Positions 54,101-63,301 of a DNA stretch of 64,000 bases are shown here, piece by piece. This DNA is from JAMXLO01 sp963794185. Lineage in GTDB: Bacteria > Pseudomonadota > Alphaproteobacteria > Acetobacterales > Acetobacteraceae. Location: contig CAWCDM010000135.1 in NCBI GenBank assembly GCA_963794185.1, positions 1-64,000 of the forward strand, read 5' to 3'. The notes beneath the pieces were generated by a model. The model was given only the letters and a program-made list of their open reading frames with translations, was not told where the DNA came from and made no database searches. Within the stretch, counting starts at the first letter, position 1, and every line of letters starts with the position of its first letter. Position numbers and translations under genes: made by a program.

Positions 54101-55354
54101 ATGCGGATGTCGTCGCAGCTCCACCAGATCGCCAGCCGTCGCCGCCTGCTGCAATTCATCGCCGCCAGCCCGTTGTTTGCGCACGCGGCGAACCCTGCCC
54201 TCGCGCAGGACACGCCATCGAGGCCGGCCGATCCGCTTGCTTGGGCGCCGCGCGACGTGGGCAGGCTGATCGAAAATCCCGCACAGGCGCTCGACGTGTT
54301 CGACTTCGAGCCCGTGATGCGGAAGACCGTGCCGCCGGCACATTTCGGCTACATGGCAACGGGTGTCGACGACGAGGTCACGCTGCGCGCCAATCGCGAG
54401 GCATTCCAAAAGCTGCAACTCCGCCCGCGCCGCCTGGTCGACGTCAACCGGATCGACATGCGGACGGAAATCCTCGGCACGACGTATGACTGCCCGATCG
54501 TCATCTGCCCGACCCCCAGCAACACCGCGTTTCATCCGGAGGGCGAGATCGCCGTCGCGCGGGCGGCAAAGGCGGGAAACCATCTGCAGATGCTGTCGAC
54601 CGTCGCGACGACCTCGATCGACGACACGATCGCGGCGCGTGGCGCGCCGGTGTGGTTCCAGCTCTACCCGACGCAGAAATGGGAGGTCGCCGAAGCGCTG
54701 GCCAGGCGCGCCGAACGCGCCGGCAGCCCGACGATCGTGGTCACGTTCGATGTGCTGGCGACGCAGAACTGGGAGACGCTGTTCCGGCTGCGCCGCACTG
54801 ACGACCGGCCCTGTGTGACCTGCCACGGCCGGACCATGCAGGACTATGTTGTCCGCAAGCCCAATTTCGACGGGATCGACCTCACCGGCGTCGGCTTCAA
54901 CGCCACGAACCTGACCTGGGATTTCGTCAGGCGCCTGCGCGATGCGGTTCGCACCAGGATCGTGCTCAAGGGCATCCTGGCCCGCGAGGACGCCAGACTG
55001 GCCGTCGACAGCGGCGTTGACGGCATCATCGTGTCGAACCACGGCGGGCGCGTGGAGGACAGCGGCCGCGCCACAATCGATGCATTGCCGGAAATCGTCG
55101 AGGCGGTCAGCGGGCGCATGCCGGTGCTCGTGGACAGCGGCTTCCGCCGCGGCACCGATATCGTCAAGGCGCTTGCCCTGGGCGCGCAGGCCGTGTGCAT
55201 CGGGCGGCCCTATCTGTGGGGTCGCGAGGCGTTCGGTCAGCCGGGCGTCGAACGGGTGCTCGAAATCCTGCGCATCGAGACGCGCGCGATCATGCAGCAG
55301 ATCGGCGCGCCGTCCATCAGCCACCTCGCGCCGGCGATGGTACGGAGGGCGTGA
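54101..55354 (+). CDS. Exported FMN-dependent alpha-hydroxy-acid oxidase/dehydrogenase
   Basis: A 417-residue TIM-barrel flavoenzyme. F-G-Y-M-A-T-G-V-D-D-E is the substrate-loop region, with P-I-V-I-C-P-T-P and W-F-Q-L-Y for FMN. The catalytic histidine lies in V-S-N-H-G-G-R, and the phosphate site is D-S-G-F-R-R-G-T-D-I. The family oxidises lactate, glycolate or mandelate. Unusually, the N-terminus reads S-R-R-R-L-L-Q-F-I-A-A-S-P with a cleavage-like A-L-A-Q, a probable Tat signal, so the enzyme may work in the periplasm. It is monocistronic. Confidence 0.87.
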   Translation: MRMSSQLHQIASRRRLLQFIAASPLFAHAANPALAQDTPSRPADPLAWAPRDVGRLIENPAQALDVFDFEPVMRKTVPPAHFGYMATGVDDEVTLRANREAFQKLQLRPRRLVDVNRIDMRTEILGTTYDCPIVICPTPSNTAFHPEGEIAVARAAKAGNHLQMLSTVATTSIDDTIAARGAPVWFQLYPTQKWEVAEALARRAERAGSPTIVVTFDVLATQNWETLFRLRRTDDRPCVTCHGRTMQDYVVRKPNFDGIDLTGVGFNATNLTWDFVRRLRDAVRTRIVLKGILAREDARLAVDSGVDGIIVSNHGGRVEDSGRATIDALPEIVEAVSGRMPVLVDSGFRRGTDIVKALALGAQAVCIGRPYLWGREAFGQPGVERVLEILRIETRAIMQQIGAPSISHLAPAMVRRA

Positions 55355-55695
55355 CGGTTGGGCACCGGTGCAGCCTCCCCCTGCGGGCGGGAGCTGGAGG
55401 AGGGTGTCGCGTCCCACCATTGCTGAGCGCGAGAGCCCGCTGATCAAGACCGCCGTGATGCCCACGAAAGCGGGCACCCGGAGCGGTAAGGCCGGCCGAT
55501 TGCCGACGTCGCCTGGGCTCCCGCTTGCGCGGGAGCGACGATAACCACCACAGCGTCACCCACCACAGCGTCAACCACCGCAATGTCTGAAACCGCTACA
55601 GCGTCCGAAACGTCTATTGGCCCGCCACGAAGTATATCACCGCCCGACGCGCAACCGTTGACCGCGAAAGCCTCTCCCGCGCAGGATGTGCCGCC
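55355..55695. other. Intergenic region with palindromic repeat remnants
   Basis: These 341 bases hold no supported gene. At 55374-55410 a CCTCCCCCTGCGGG block resembles one half-arm of the 41-bp palindromic element. At about 55448-55546 a diverged member of the GTCATCCCCGCG family is visible, with GCCCACGAAAGCGGGCACCC paired to CCTGGGCTCCCGCTTGCGCG. Then ACCACAGCGTCA is repeated near 55548-55575. The trpG promoter is presumably in the last 100 bases. Confidence 0.6.
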
Positions 55696-56292
55696 ATGCT
55701 CCTTCTGATCGACAACTACAACTCCTTCACCTTCAACCTGTTCCACTTCCTGGGCGACGTTGGCGCGCGCTGCGAGGTGTGGCGCAACGACAGGATCACG
55801 GTCGCAGACGCGCTCGCCCGCCAGCCCGAGGCCATCGTTCTGTCGCCCGGCCCCTGCACGCCGAACGAGGCCGGCATCTGCCTGGACCTGATTACCGCCG
55901 CCGCGGGGAAAATCCCGGTGCTCGGCGTCTGCCTCGGCCATCAGGCGATCGGCCAGGCATTCGGCGGCAATGTCGTCCGCGCGCCGGTGCCGATGCACGG
56001 CAAGGTGTCCCGCATCTTCCACGCCGGCAGCGATATCCTGGAAGGGCTGCCCTCGCCGTTCTCCGCCACGCGCTACCACAGCCTGATCGTCGACCGCGCC
56101 ACGCTGCCCGAGGTGCTGATCCCGACCGCCTGGACCGAGGACGGGCTGCTGATGGGCATGCGCCACCGCTCGCTGCCGATCTTCGGCGTACAGTTCCATC
56201 CCGAAAGCATCGCCAGCCAGCATGGCCATGAATTGCTGGCAAATTTCCTGGCCATCGCCCGTGGCGCCAATACGCCTGCGCGCGCCGCCTGA
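55696..56292 (+). CDS. trpG: Anthranilate synthase glutamine amidotransferase component (TrpG/PabA)
   Basis: A 198-residue class I glutaminase. L-L-I-D-N-Y-N-S-F-T-F-N-L opens the family, S-P-G-P-C-T-P precedes the nucleophile motif G-V-C-L-G-H-Q-A-I, and the His/Glu pair is in V-Q-F-H-P-E-S-I. It supplies ammonia for anthranilate (and often p-aminobenzoate) synthesis with TrpE, which is not in the window. It is two bases from trpD, so operon membership is firm. Confidence 0.95.
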   Translation: MLLLIDNYNSFTFNLFHFLGDVGARCEVWRNDRITVADALARQPEAIVLSPGPCTPNEAGICLDLITAAAGKIPVLGVCLGHQAIGQAFGGNVVRAPVPMHGKVSRIFHAGSDILEGLPSPFSATRYHSLIVDRATLPEVLIPTAWTEDGLLMGMRHRSLPIFGVQFHPESIASQHGHELLANFLAIARGANTPARAA

Positions 56293-56294
56293 CC

Positions 56295-57311
56295 GTGTCG
56301 AACAACCTGAAACCGGTCCTGGCCCGCCTCGCCGCCGGTGAGACGCTGACCGACGCCGAGGCCGAGACCGCGTTCGACATCATCATGTCCGGCGAGGCCA
56401 CGCCGGCGCAGATCGGCGCGCTGCTCATGGCGATGCGGGTACGTGGCGAGACAGTGGCCGAACTTACCGGCGCGGTGCGCGCGATGCGCTCGCACATGAC
56501 GCCCGTCGCCGCACCCCCCGATGCGATCGATGTCTGCGGCACCGGCGGCGATGCGGCCGGCACGTTGAACATCTCCACCGCGGTGACGTTCGTGGTGGCC
56601 GGGTGCGACGTGCCGGTCGCCAAGCACGGCAATCGTGCGCTGTCCTCGCGCACCGGGGGGGCGGACGTCCTTGCCGCCCTGGGTGTGAACGTCGATGTGC
56701 CACTGGAGCGGCTGGCCGATATCCTGCGCGCGGCGAACTGTGCCTTCTTGTTCGCGCCCCGCCACCATCCCTCGATGCGCCACGCTGCCGGCCCGCGGGT
56801 CGAGCTCGGCACTCGGACCATTTTCAACCTGCTCGGTCCGCTGGCGAACCCGGCAAAGGTGCGCCGCCAGCTCACTGGGGTATTCGATCCGCAATGGGCG
56901 CGACCGATGGCCGAGACACTCGGCCGGCTGGGCGGCGAGACGGCCTGGATCGTGCACGGCCAGGGGCTCGACGAGCTCACCGTTGCCGGGGAGAACCAGG
57001 TGGTGGCGCTGCAGGACGGATCTGTCCGCTGCTTCACCGTCACGCCGGAGGATGCCGGCCTGCCGCGCGCGCCGGTGGGTGCGATCCGCGGCGGCGATGC
57101 AGCGCTGAACGCGGCGACGCTGCTGGCGTTGCTGCAAGGTGCGACCGGACCCTACCGCGACACGGTGCTGCTGAACGCGGCTGGGGCGCTGATCGTGGCG
57201 GCTCGCGCGGGAGACCTCCGCGAGGGCGTCGCGCTGGCCAGCCGATCGATTGCATCTGGAGCCTCCCTCGCCGCATTGGATACGCTGCGGCGGGAGACCG
57301 CCCCACGCTGA
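56295..57311 (+). CDS. trpD: Anthranilate phosphoribosyltransferase
   Basis: A 338-residue protein with GTG start. The PRPP site D-V-C-G-T-G-G-D and N-I-S-T-A are intact, as are K-H-G-N-R-A-L-S-S-R-T-G-G-A-D-V and the anthranilate-contact R-T-I-F-N-L-L-G-P-L-A-N-P. It transfers phosphoribose to anthranilate, second step of the tryptophan branch. Full length and unbroken, it lies between trpG and trpC. Confidence 0.96.
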   Translation: MSNNLKPVLARLAAGETLTDAEAETAFDIIMSGEATPAQIGALLMAMRVRGETVAELTGAVRAMRSHMTPVAAPPDAIDVCGTGGDAAGTLNISTAVTFVVAGCDVPVAKHGNRALSSRTGGADVLAALGVNVDVPLERLADILRAANCAFLFAPRHHPSMRHAAGPRVELGTRTIFNLLGPLANPAKVRRQLTGVFDPQWARPMAETLGRLGGETAWIVHGQGLDELTVAGENQVVALQDGSVRCFTVTPEDAGLPRAPVGAIRGGDAALNAATLLALLQGATGPYRDTVLLNAAGALIVAARAGDLREGVALASRSIASGASLAALDTLRRETAPR

Positions 57312-57337
57312 GCCCGGGCGCCCGGTGAGGAGATCAG

Positions 57338-58162
57338 ATGGCCGACAACGCAAATCCTCCACGGTCCGATGTTCTGGCGCGGATCTGCGCCGACACGCGG
57401 GCGGCGGTGGCGAGTGCCAAGGCGAGAACCAGCGTCGAGTCGCTGCGCTACGAGATCGGCATGCGGAACGACACGCCGCGCGGCTTTGGCTCGGCGCTGA
57501 AGGAGGCAGTCGCCGCGGGCAGTTACGGACTGATCGCAGAGATCAAGAAGGCTTCGCCGTCGGGCGGCCTGATCCGGCCCGATTTCGATCCCCCGGCGCT
57601 GGCGCGCGCCTATCGCGACGGCGGCGCCATTTGCCTCTCGGTGCTCACCGACTCGGCGCATTTCCAGGGCAGCCCGGACCATCTGATGGCGGCGCGCGAC
57701 GCGGTGGACCTGCCGGTGCTGCGCAAGGACTTCATCCTCGATCCGTGGCAGGTGTTCGAAAGCCGGGCGATGGGCGCCGACTGCATCCTGCTGATCCTGG
57801 CCGCTGTCACCGACCAAGTGGCCTGCGAACTGGAGGGGCTGGCGCGGGCGCTCGACATGGACGTGCTCGCTGAGGTGCACGACCGGCGCGATCTGGAGCG
57901 TGCGCTCGGTCTGCAGACCTCGCTGATCGGCATCAACAACCGCAATCTCAATACCTTGGAGACCGATCTGGCGATCACGGAGGAGCTGGCGCCGTTGGTG
58001 CCGCCGGACCGGTTCCTAATCGCCGAGAGCGGCATCCGCAGCCATGCCGATGTGCGCCGCCTCGCTGCGGTTGGGCCGCATTGCTTTCTGGTGGGCGAGA
58101 GCCTGATGCGCCAGGCAGATATCGCGGCTGCGAGCAAGGCGCTGCTGGGACTCGGGACGTGA
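57338..58162 (+). CDS. trpC: Indole-3-glycerol-phosphate synthase
   Basis: A 274-residue TIM barrel. I-A-E-I-K-K-A-S-P-S-G-G holds the catalytic lysine and phosphate contacts, and V-L-T-D and L-P-V-L-R-K-D-F-I-L-D follow. E-V-H-D and G-I-N-N-R-N-L carry the rest of the active site, and S-E-S-G-I (as A-E-S-G-I) binds phosphate. It closes the indole ring from CdRP. The stop overlaps the moaC GTG. trpF, trpA and trpB are not present here. Confidence 0.96.
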   Translation: MADNANPPRSDVLARICADTRAAVASAKARTSVESLRYEIGMRNDTPRGFGSALKEAVAAGSYGLIAEIKKASPSGGLIRPDFDPPALARAYRDGGAICLSVLTDSAHFQGSPDHLMAARDAVDLPVLRKDFILDPWQVFESRAMGADCILLILAAVTDQVACELEGLARALDMDVLAEVHDRRDLERALGLQTSLIGINNRNLNTLETDLAITEELAPLVPPDRFLIAESGIRSHADVRRLAAVGPHCFLVGESLMRQADIAAASKALLGLGT

Positions 58163-58638
58163 GCCAGGATTTTTCCCATTTCGACCAGCATGGACATGCG
58201 GCGATGGTGGATGTCGGCGCCAAGCCGGTCACCGAACGCACCGCGACGGCGCGGGCGCTGGTCACCATGCTGCCCGCCACACTCGCAATGATCCGCACTG
58301 GTGGGGCGAAGAAGGGTGACGTCCTCGGCGTGGCGCGGCTCGCCGGCATCATGGCGGCCAAACGGACTTCCGACCTTATCCCGCTCTGCCATCCGCTGCC
58401 GATCAGCGCGGTCACCGTCGACCTTGCGGCGGATGAAGCGGCGGGCTGGGTGGAGATCGCGGCGACGGTGCGTACCACCGGCCGGACCGGGGTGGAGATG
58501 GAGGCGCTGACCGCGGCCTCGGTTGCGGCGCTGACGGTCTACGACATGTGCAAGTCGGTGGATCGCGGCATGCGCATCGAGGCGGTGCGGCTGACCCACA
58601 AGGCGGGCGGCAAGTCGGGTGAGTTCGTGCAGGACTGA
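58159..58638 (+). CDS. moaC: Cyclic pyranopterin monophosphate synthase
   Basis: A 159-residue protein starting at a GTG overlapping trpC. M-V-D-V-G-A-K-P-V-T-E-R, A-K-K-G-D-V-L-G-V-A-R-L-A-G-I-M-A-A-K-R-T and the active-site L-I-P-L-C-H-P-L with M-E-A-L-T-A are all conserved. So is Y-D-M-C-K-S-V-D-R. With MoaA it makes cyclic pyranopterin monophosphate for molybdenum cofactor. The trpC-moaC pairing is common in alphaproteobacteria. Confidence 0.96.
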   Translation: MSQDFSHFDQHGHAAMVDVGAKPVTERTATARALVTMLPATLAMIRTGGAKKGDVLGVARLAGIMAAKRTSDLIPLCHPLPISAVTVDLAADEAAGWVEIAATVRTTGRTGVEMEALTAASVAALTVYDMCKSVDRGMRIEAVRLTHKAGGKSGEFVQD

Positions 58639-58646
58639 GCCCCGCA

Positions 58647-60230
58647 TTGAGGCGTGAGGTGTTCGACCTCGCCGTGATCGGCGGCGGCGTGAACGGGGCC
58701 GGGATTGCCCGGGACGCCGCCGGAAGGGGGCTTTCGGTCCTGCTGTTGGAGCAGGGTGACCTGGCGAGCGGCACATCGTTCGCGTCGACCAAGCTCATCC
58801 ACGGCGGGCTGCGCTACCTGGAGCACTGCGCGTTCCGCTTGGTGCGGGAGTTGCTGGCCGAGCGGGAGGTGCTGCTGCGGGCGGCGCCGCACATCATACG
58901 CCCGCTGCGCTTTGTGCTGCCGCACCATGCCGGGCTGCGGCCCCGGTGGCTGATCCGGCTTGGGCTGTATCTGTATGACCATCTGGGCGGACGCCAACTT
59001 CTGCCGCCGACGCGGGCGATCGATCTGCGTCGCGACCCGGCCGGCGTGCCACTGCGTCCAGAGTTCGCGCACGGCTTCGAGTATTCCGATTGCTCGGTGG
59101 ATGATTCCCGCCTGGTCGTGCTGAACGCGCGTGACGCCGCAGCGCTGGGTGCGGATATCCGCACGCGCACGCGCTGTATCCGGGCGCGGCACGCGGATGG
59201 CGTGTGGCGTCTGACGCTGGAAGGAGGCGCGGAGGTGGGTGCGCGCGCGCTGGTGAATGCCGCCGGGCCGTATGTGTCGCGGGTTCTGGCCGATGTCGTG
59301 GGCGATACCGTCACACGGTGCGTTCGGCTGGTGAAGGGCAGCCACATCGTCGTGCCACGGCTCTACGCGCACGACCGCTGCTACCTCTTCCAGAACGCCG
59401 ACGGGCGAGTGTGTTTCGTCATTCCGTATCAGGACAATTTCACCCTGATCGGCACCACCGACGAGGATTTTCGCGGCGACCCGGGTGCGGCGGCAAGCAC
59501 GGCAGAGGAGGAGACGTATCTGTGCGGCGCCACCGGTACGTATCTGCGCCGGGCGGTCAATCCGGCGGACATCGTGTGGCGCTACGCGGGAGTGCGTCCG
59601 CTCCTGGACGATGGTACCGGCAAGGCGCAGGACGCGACGCGCGACTACGTATTGGAGTTGGACGCGCCTGCTGGCGAACCGCCCGTCCTGTCGGTGTTCG
59701 GCGGCAAGATCACGACGTTTCGCCGGTTGGCCGAAGCGGCAATGGCCCGGTTGGCACCGTTCTTCCCTGGATTGCAAGCCAATTGGACCGCGCGCGCCGC
59801 ATTGCCGGGCGGCGATTTCCAGTGGGACGCGATCGGCACGGTGCAGGACGAGCTGCATCGGCGCTACCCGTTCCTGTCTGCGGCCACATCGCGACGGCTG
59901 GTGCGGGCGTACGGCACGCTGGCGGCCGGCATGCTGGGCGACGCACACGTCGCCGCCGATCTCGGCCGGTGCTTCGGTGCCGACCTGACCGAACGCGAGG
60001 TGGACTGGTTGGTGCGCACCGAATGGGCCTGCACCGCCGAGGACGTGCTGTGGCGGCGGAGCAAGCTGGGATTGCGGTTCAATGCGGCGGAGGCCGCAAC
60101 GGTGGACGAATACCTCGCCCGCATGCCCGCACGGTACCTTGATCAGGGTGAGCGGGCCAAATTCCCACACGGCACGGGTCCTGTTGCCGACCGGCGCTAT
60201 CCGGCCCAGAGCAGGGCCGCGCCGTCGTAG
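58647..60230 (+). CDS. glpD: FAD-dependent glycerol-3-phosphate dehydrogenase
   Basis: A 527-residue membrane-associated flavoprotein. TTG start nine bases after moaC. The dinucleotide motif V-I-G-G-G-V-N-G-A-G-I-A-R-D-A-A-G is at residues 10-26. S-F-A-S-T-K-L-I-H-G-G-L-R-Y-L-E is the diagnostic GlpD string. G-A-T-G-T-Y-L-R-R and F-G-G-K-I-T-T-F-R occur later. It oxidises glycerol 3-phosphate to DHAP and reduces quinone. The last 34 bases overlap the vapC gene on the other strand. The tail after A-R-Y-L-D-Q-G looks non-conserved. Confidence 0.94.
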   Translation: MRREVFDLAVIGGGVNGAGIARDAAGRGLSVLLLEQGDLASGTSFASTKLIHGGLRYLEHCAFRLVRELLAEREVLLRAAPHIIRPLRFVLPHHAGLRPRWLIRLGLYLYDHLGGRQLLPPTRAIDLRRDPAGVPLRPEFAHGFEYSDCSVDDSRLVVLNARDAAALGADIRTRTRCIRARHADGVWRLTLEGGAEVGARALVNAAGPYVSRVLADVVGDTVTRCVRLVKGSHIVVPRLYAHDRCYLFQNADGRVCFVIPYQDNFTLIGTTDEDFRGDPGAAASTAEEETYLCGATGTYLRRAVNPADIVWRYAGVRPLLDDGTGKAQDATRDYVLELDAPAGEPPVLSVFGGKITTFRRLAEAAMARLAPFFPGLQANWTARAALPGGDFQWDAIGTVQDELHRRYPFLSAATSRRLVRAYGTLAAGMLGDAHVAADLGRCFGADLTEREVDWLVRTEWACTAEDVLWRRSKLGLRFNAAEAATVDEYLARMPARYLDQGERAKFPHGTGPVADRRYPAQSRAAPS

Positions 60231-60580
60231 GCGCGGATCAAGGCGTCGGCCGTAGCCAGGGTGAATGTCAGGCGTTTTGCCTGAGCGATGAGCATCCTGT
60301 CGAACGGATCATTGTGGCGCCACTCAAGAGCGCCGGCAGTTTCCGCGTCGATCGGCAGACTGGGCAGTTCGTGGAAGCCGTTGCTGGCAATGGCAGCGAC
60401 CGGGGAGCCGTGCAAGGCGAGCTTTCCCAGACGCCGCTTGATCGCAATCTCCCAGACCGATGCAGCACTGACGAAGACCTTGTTCGCGGGGTCGGCGATG
60501 GCGGCCCGGGCGTCAGGGCTAAGCTTCGAGTCCTGTCGATCCCACCAGAGGAAGACGTGGGTATCAAGCGGCAGGCTCAC
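60197..60580 (-). CDS. vapC: PIN-domain toxin, VapC type
   Basis: A 127-residue PIN nuclease. First acidic residue in L-P-L-D-T-H-V-F-L-W-W, second in S-A-A-S-V-W-E-I-A-I-K, and third/fourth in H-N-D-P-F-D-R-M-L-I-A-Q-A with T-A-D. These are the Mg-binding positions of VapC endoribonucleases. It is coupled to the antitoxin by ATGA. Its 3' end runs antisense into glpD. Confidence 0.92.
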   Translation of the reverse strand: MSLPLDTHVFLWWDRQDSKLSPDARAAIADPANKVFVSAASVWEIAIKRRLGKLALHGSPVAAIASNGFHELPSLPIDAETAGALEWRHNDPFDRMLIAQAKRLTFTLATADALIRAYDGAALLWAG

Positions 60581-60819
60581 ATCCCGTTGGCCTCGAACAG
60601 GCGTGCAATCGTTGGGTCGGGCGCATCGAAGTCGGCAGCGATCCGACGGATGCGCATGGCATTGGCCGGCTTGCGCCGTTCGCCGCGATAGGCAATCGGC
60701 ACCAGCCTGGCGAGCGGGACCCCATTCTTCGCGATCACGATCTCTTCACCGGCGGCGGTGCGATCGACCAGTCCGGATAGCTGGGTCTTGGCGCCGTAGA
60801 GGCTCACGAACCGGGTCAT
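60577..60819 (-). CDS. Phd/YefM-family antitoxin of the VapC toxin
   Basis: An 80-residue antitoxin. V-S-L-Y-G-A-K-T-Q-L-S-G-L-V-D-R and I-V-I-A-K-N-G-V-P-L-A-R-L-V-P are the Phd DNA-binding core. The tail F-D-A-P-D-P-T-I-A-R-L-F-E is the usual toxin-wrapping end (compare F-D-x-P-L-P in VapB partners). It is first gene of the pair. Confidence 0.9.
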   Translation of the reverse strand: MTRFVSLYGAKTQLSGLVDRTAAGEEIVIAKNGVPLARLVPIAYRGERRKPANAMRIRRIAADFDAPDPTIARLFEANGM

Positions 60820-60958
60820 GGGCGCTCCTTGGTCAGCTTGACCAGATGGGATTTCCGACGGTTGTGGTCAAATTGGTCAGGAGTGCCGGGGAATGGCGCG
60901 ATGGCGCCATGGACGCGGGAAGCGAAGCGCCTCCCGCGTCATGGTTGCAGGCCGGCGG

Positions 60959-62080
60959 TCAGTGGAGTCCGTAGAATCCTTTCGCGCCGCCCGCCATGAC
61001 CTGATACACCGTCTCCTGCGGTGCGCCTTCGATCAGCTTGCGCACCATCGCCGGAGCGCCGGGGAAGAAGCCGTCGGGATGCGGATAGTCGGTGGCCCAC
61101 AGGATCTTGTTGGGGCCGACATAGTCCACCAGCGGCTTCAGGCAGTGCTCGACCGGTTCGAACGCGATCCAGCAGTTGCGCTTGAACAAATCGCTCGGGC
61201 GCGTCTTCAGGCCTGAATCGTTGAACCCCTTGTCGTCGAAGTGCCGGTCCATGCGATCGAGCCAGCCGGCGATCCAGCCGCCGCCCGACTCCAGGAATGC
61301 GATGCGGATTTTCGGATGGCGCTCGCACACGCCACCCCAGATCACGGCCATGCACGCCAGCATCATTTCCATCGTGTGGGTGATGATGTGGCGCGCGCCG
61401 CGCTCTTCGAAGCGGTCCATACCGACCTGCATCATGCCGCTGTTGCCGCCTTCGTGGAAGCCGACCGACATGTCGAGTTCCTCGGCCATCATCCAGAATT
61501 TTTCGTAGTCGGGATGATGGATCATCTTGTTGTTGTACGGGTTGGGACGCAGGAACACGCCGCGGAAGCCGAGCTTCTCGCGAGCGAAGCGCATCTCCTC
61601 TACTGCAAGGTCGACCGACTGCATCGGGATCATCGCAACGCCGAACAGCCGGTCAGGGTACGGCTTGCAGTAGTCGGCGAGCCAGCGGTTGTAGGCACGC
61701 GCCATCGCCGCCGCGGTCGGCGGATCCTGCACCGCGCCCGCGAACAGCCCGATGCTTGGATAGAGAAACGCTGCGTCGATGCCGTCCATGTCCATGTCGG
61801 GGATGCGTGCGTGCGGATCGAACCCGCCCTTGCGTCCCTGCTCGTATTCCATGGCGTCATCCACCACGGTGCCGTCGCGCGCGCCGACGCCGCCGAGCGC
61901 GCCAAGCCCCTTCTTGCTGCCGAGCAGCGTCTCGCCGACCTGCAGCCGCTGCTTGCCGTCGGCATCGCGGATCAACTTCGGCGCCTGGTCGCGGTATTTC
62001 GGATCCATGTAGTCATTCCAGAGCGTCAATGGCTCCAGGATGTGTCCATCGGCGTCGATGACGTTGTAGGCGCGCGTCAT
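60959..62080 (-). CDS. Amidohydrolase-family metal-dependent hydrolase/decarboxylase
   Basis: A 373-residue TIM barrel of the amidohydrolase-2 group. D-A-D-G-H-I-L-E-P near residue 9 replaces the usual H-x-H with D-x-H. G-F-H-E-G-G and H-I-I-T-H-T-M-E-M give barrel histidines, and W-A-T-D-Y-P-H-P-D-G the terminal metal-binding Asp. Members include decarboxylases of aromatic acids and meta-cleavage product hydrolases. The substrate is unknown. It stands alone, and 62081-62367 upstream shows no gene. Confidence 0.88.
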   Translation of the reverse strand: MTRAYNVIDADGHILEPLTLWNDYMDPKYRDQAPKLIRDADGKQRLQVGETLLGSKKGLGALGGVGARDGTVVDDAMEYEQGRKGGFDPHARIPDMDMDGIDAAFLYPSIGLFAGAVQDPPTAAAMARAYNRWLADYCKPYPDRLFGVAMIPMQSVDLAVEEMRFAREKLGFRGVFLRPNPYNNKMIHHPDYEKFWMMAEELDMSVGFHEGGNSGMMQVGMDRFEERGARHIITHTMEMMLACMAVIWGGVCERHPKIRIAFLESGGGWIAGWLDRMDRHFDDKGFNDSGLKTRPSDLFKRNCWIAFEPVEHCLKPLVDYVGPNKILWATDYPHPDGFFPGAPAMVRKLIEGAPQETVYQVMAGGAKGFYGLH

Positions 62081-62367
62081 GGCTCGTCTCCTTCCGGTTG
62101 GAATGCACGAAACTGCGCTGATTCACACCTGCCTTGTCGGGGCGGGATCTCCTGGTTTTTCTCGTTGGTGCTCAGGCCGCCGCTACTCCTGCGTTCGGCG
62201 TCTTACCCGCGAGTATTCCACTTGCGGTGGCGGGCGGCAAGCCGTCCGATCTGGCCTGCCACGGGGGCCGTCGGTGAAGCTCCATGGCGATAGGAAGAAC
62301 GCCGTTGTTCTCAGGCCAAATCCCGGGTGATAGCGTCGACAAACGCCAGGCGAGAGGAAACGTCGAA

Positions 62368-63231
62368 ATGCTCATGTGCACACGTCGGACGCTGTTGGCG
62401 GGCGTCGGATCGGCCGGAGCCACCACCCTCTCCCGTCCGGAGCAGGCCGCGGCGGCGACGTCCCGCTCTTATCACGAGCGCGTGCTGACGAAACGTCCGG
62501 TCGCCTACTGGCGATTTGAGGAACAAGCGGGCCCGACGGCGCGCGATTCCACCGGCAATGGCCATGGTGGGCAGTACCAGGGCAGGGTGTCCTTCGGACA
62601 GGCTGGCGCGATACGCAGCGAGCATGACGTGGCGATCGGATTGAACGGCTCGGACGCCTGCGTTCGAGTGCCGGACAACGTCGTGTTCAGTCAACCGACA
62701 AGCCACAAGGGACTATCGGTGGAGGTCTGGTTCCGTCCAGACGTACTGACGTTCACGGGCGAGAACGCGGAGCACTACGTGCATTGGCTCGGTAAGGGCC
62801 AAGTGAACGAGTTCGAGTGGGGCTTCCGCTTCTACAGCAAGGACTCGTCGCGGCCGAACCGCGTCTCGGCCTACATCTGGAATAACAAAGGTGAACGGGA
62901 TCGCCCGAATGAGGGAGCGGGCGCCTATTTCCAGGATGATCTGGAGCCTGGCAAGTGGATCCATGTGGTTGCATGCTATGATCCCGGCGATGCAGGCAAT
63001 CCCCAAGCCGGTGTCACCATCTACAAGAACGGCGAGTATCGCGAAGGACCTGCAAGTTCACCGGGTGCGCGCTACGCGGGCTTCAACATTCACCCCCAGC
63101 ATGGCTCGGCTCCGGTCATGCTTGGCACACGCGATGGGGGCAGCTTCCTGGCCGGGGGGCTGGACGAGATCGCGGTCTATCCGCGCGTACTGAGCGCCGG
63201 TGAGATCAAGGACAATTATGCCGGAGCCTGA
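62368..63231 (+). CDS. Exported LamG/concanavalin-like domain protein
   Basis: A 287-residue protein. Short Tat-like leader C-T-R-R-T-L-L-A-G-V-G-S-A-G-A ending A-A-A-A. A single LamG-type beta sandwich contains P-V-A-Y-W-R-F-E-E, G-N-G-H-G-G-Q-Y, L-S-V-E-V-W-F-R-P, G-K-W-I-H-V-V-A-C-Y-D and G-G-L-D-E-I-A-V-Y-P-R-V-L-S. Such domains bind carbohydrate or mediate adhesion. No catalytic domain is attached. The ATG at 62368 follows an AGAGGAAA site, so the longer upstream frame is not used. Confidence 0.83.
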   Translation: MLMCTRRTLLAGVGSAGATTLSRPEQAAAATSRSYHERVLTKRPVAYWRFEEQAGPTARDSTGNGHGGQYQGRVSFGQAGAIRSEHDVAIGLNGSDACVRVPDNVVFSQPTSHKGLSVEVWFRPDVLTFTGENAEHYVHWLGKGQVNEFEWGFRFYSKDSSRPNRVSAYIWNNKGERDRPNEGAGAYFQDDLEPGKWIHVVACYDPGDAGNPQAGVTIYKNGEYREGPASSPGARYAGFNIHPQHGSAPVMLGTRDGGSFLAGGLDEIAVYPRVLSAGEIKDNYAGA

Positions 63232-63301
63232 TCCAGAGTTGCCTGCTTACGACGGCGGATTCGGTTCAACGGTTTGGCAATAACGTGCAAGGGGAACATT
63301 G

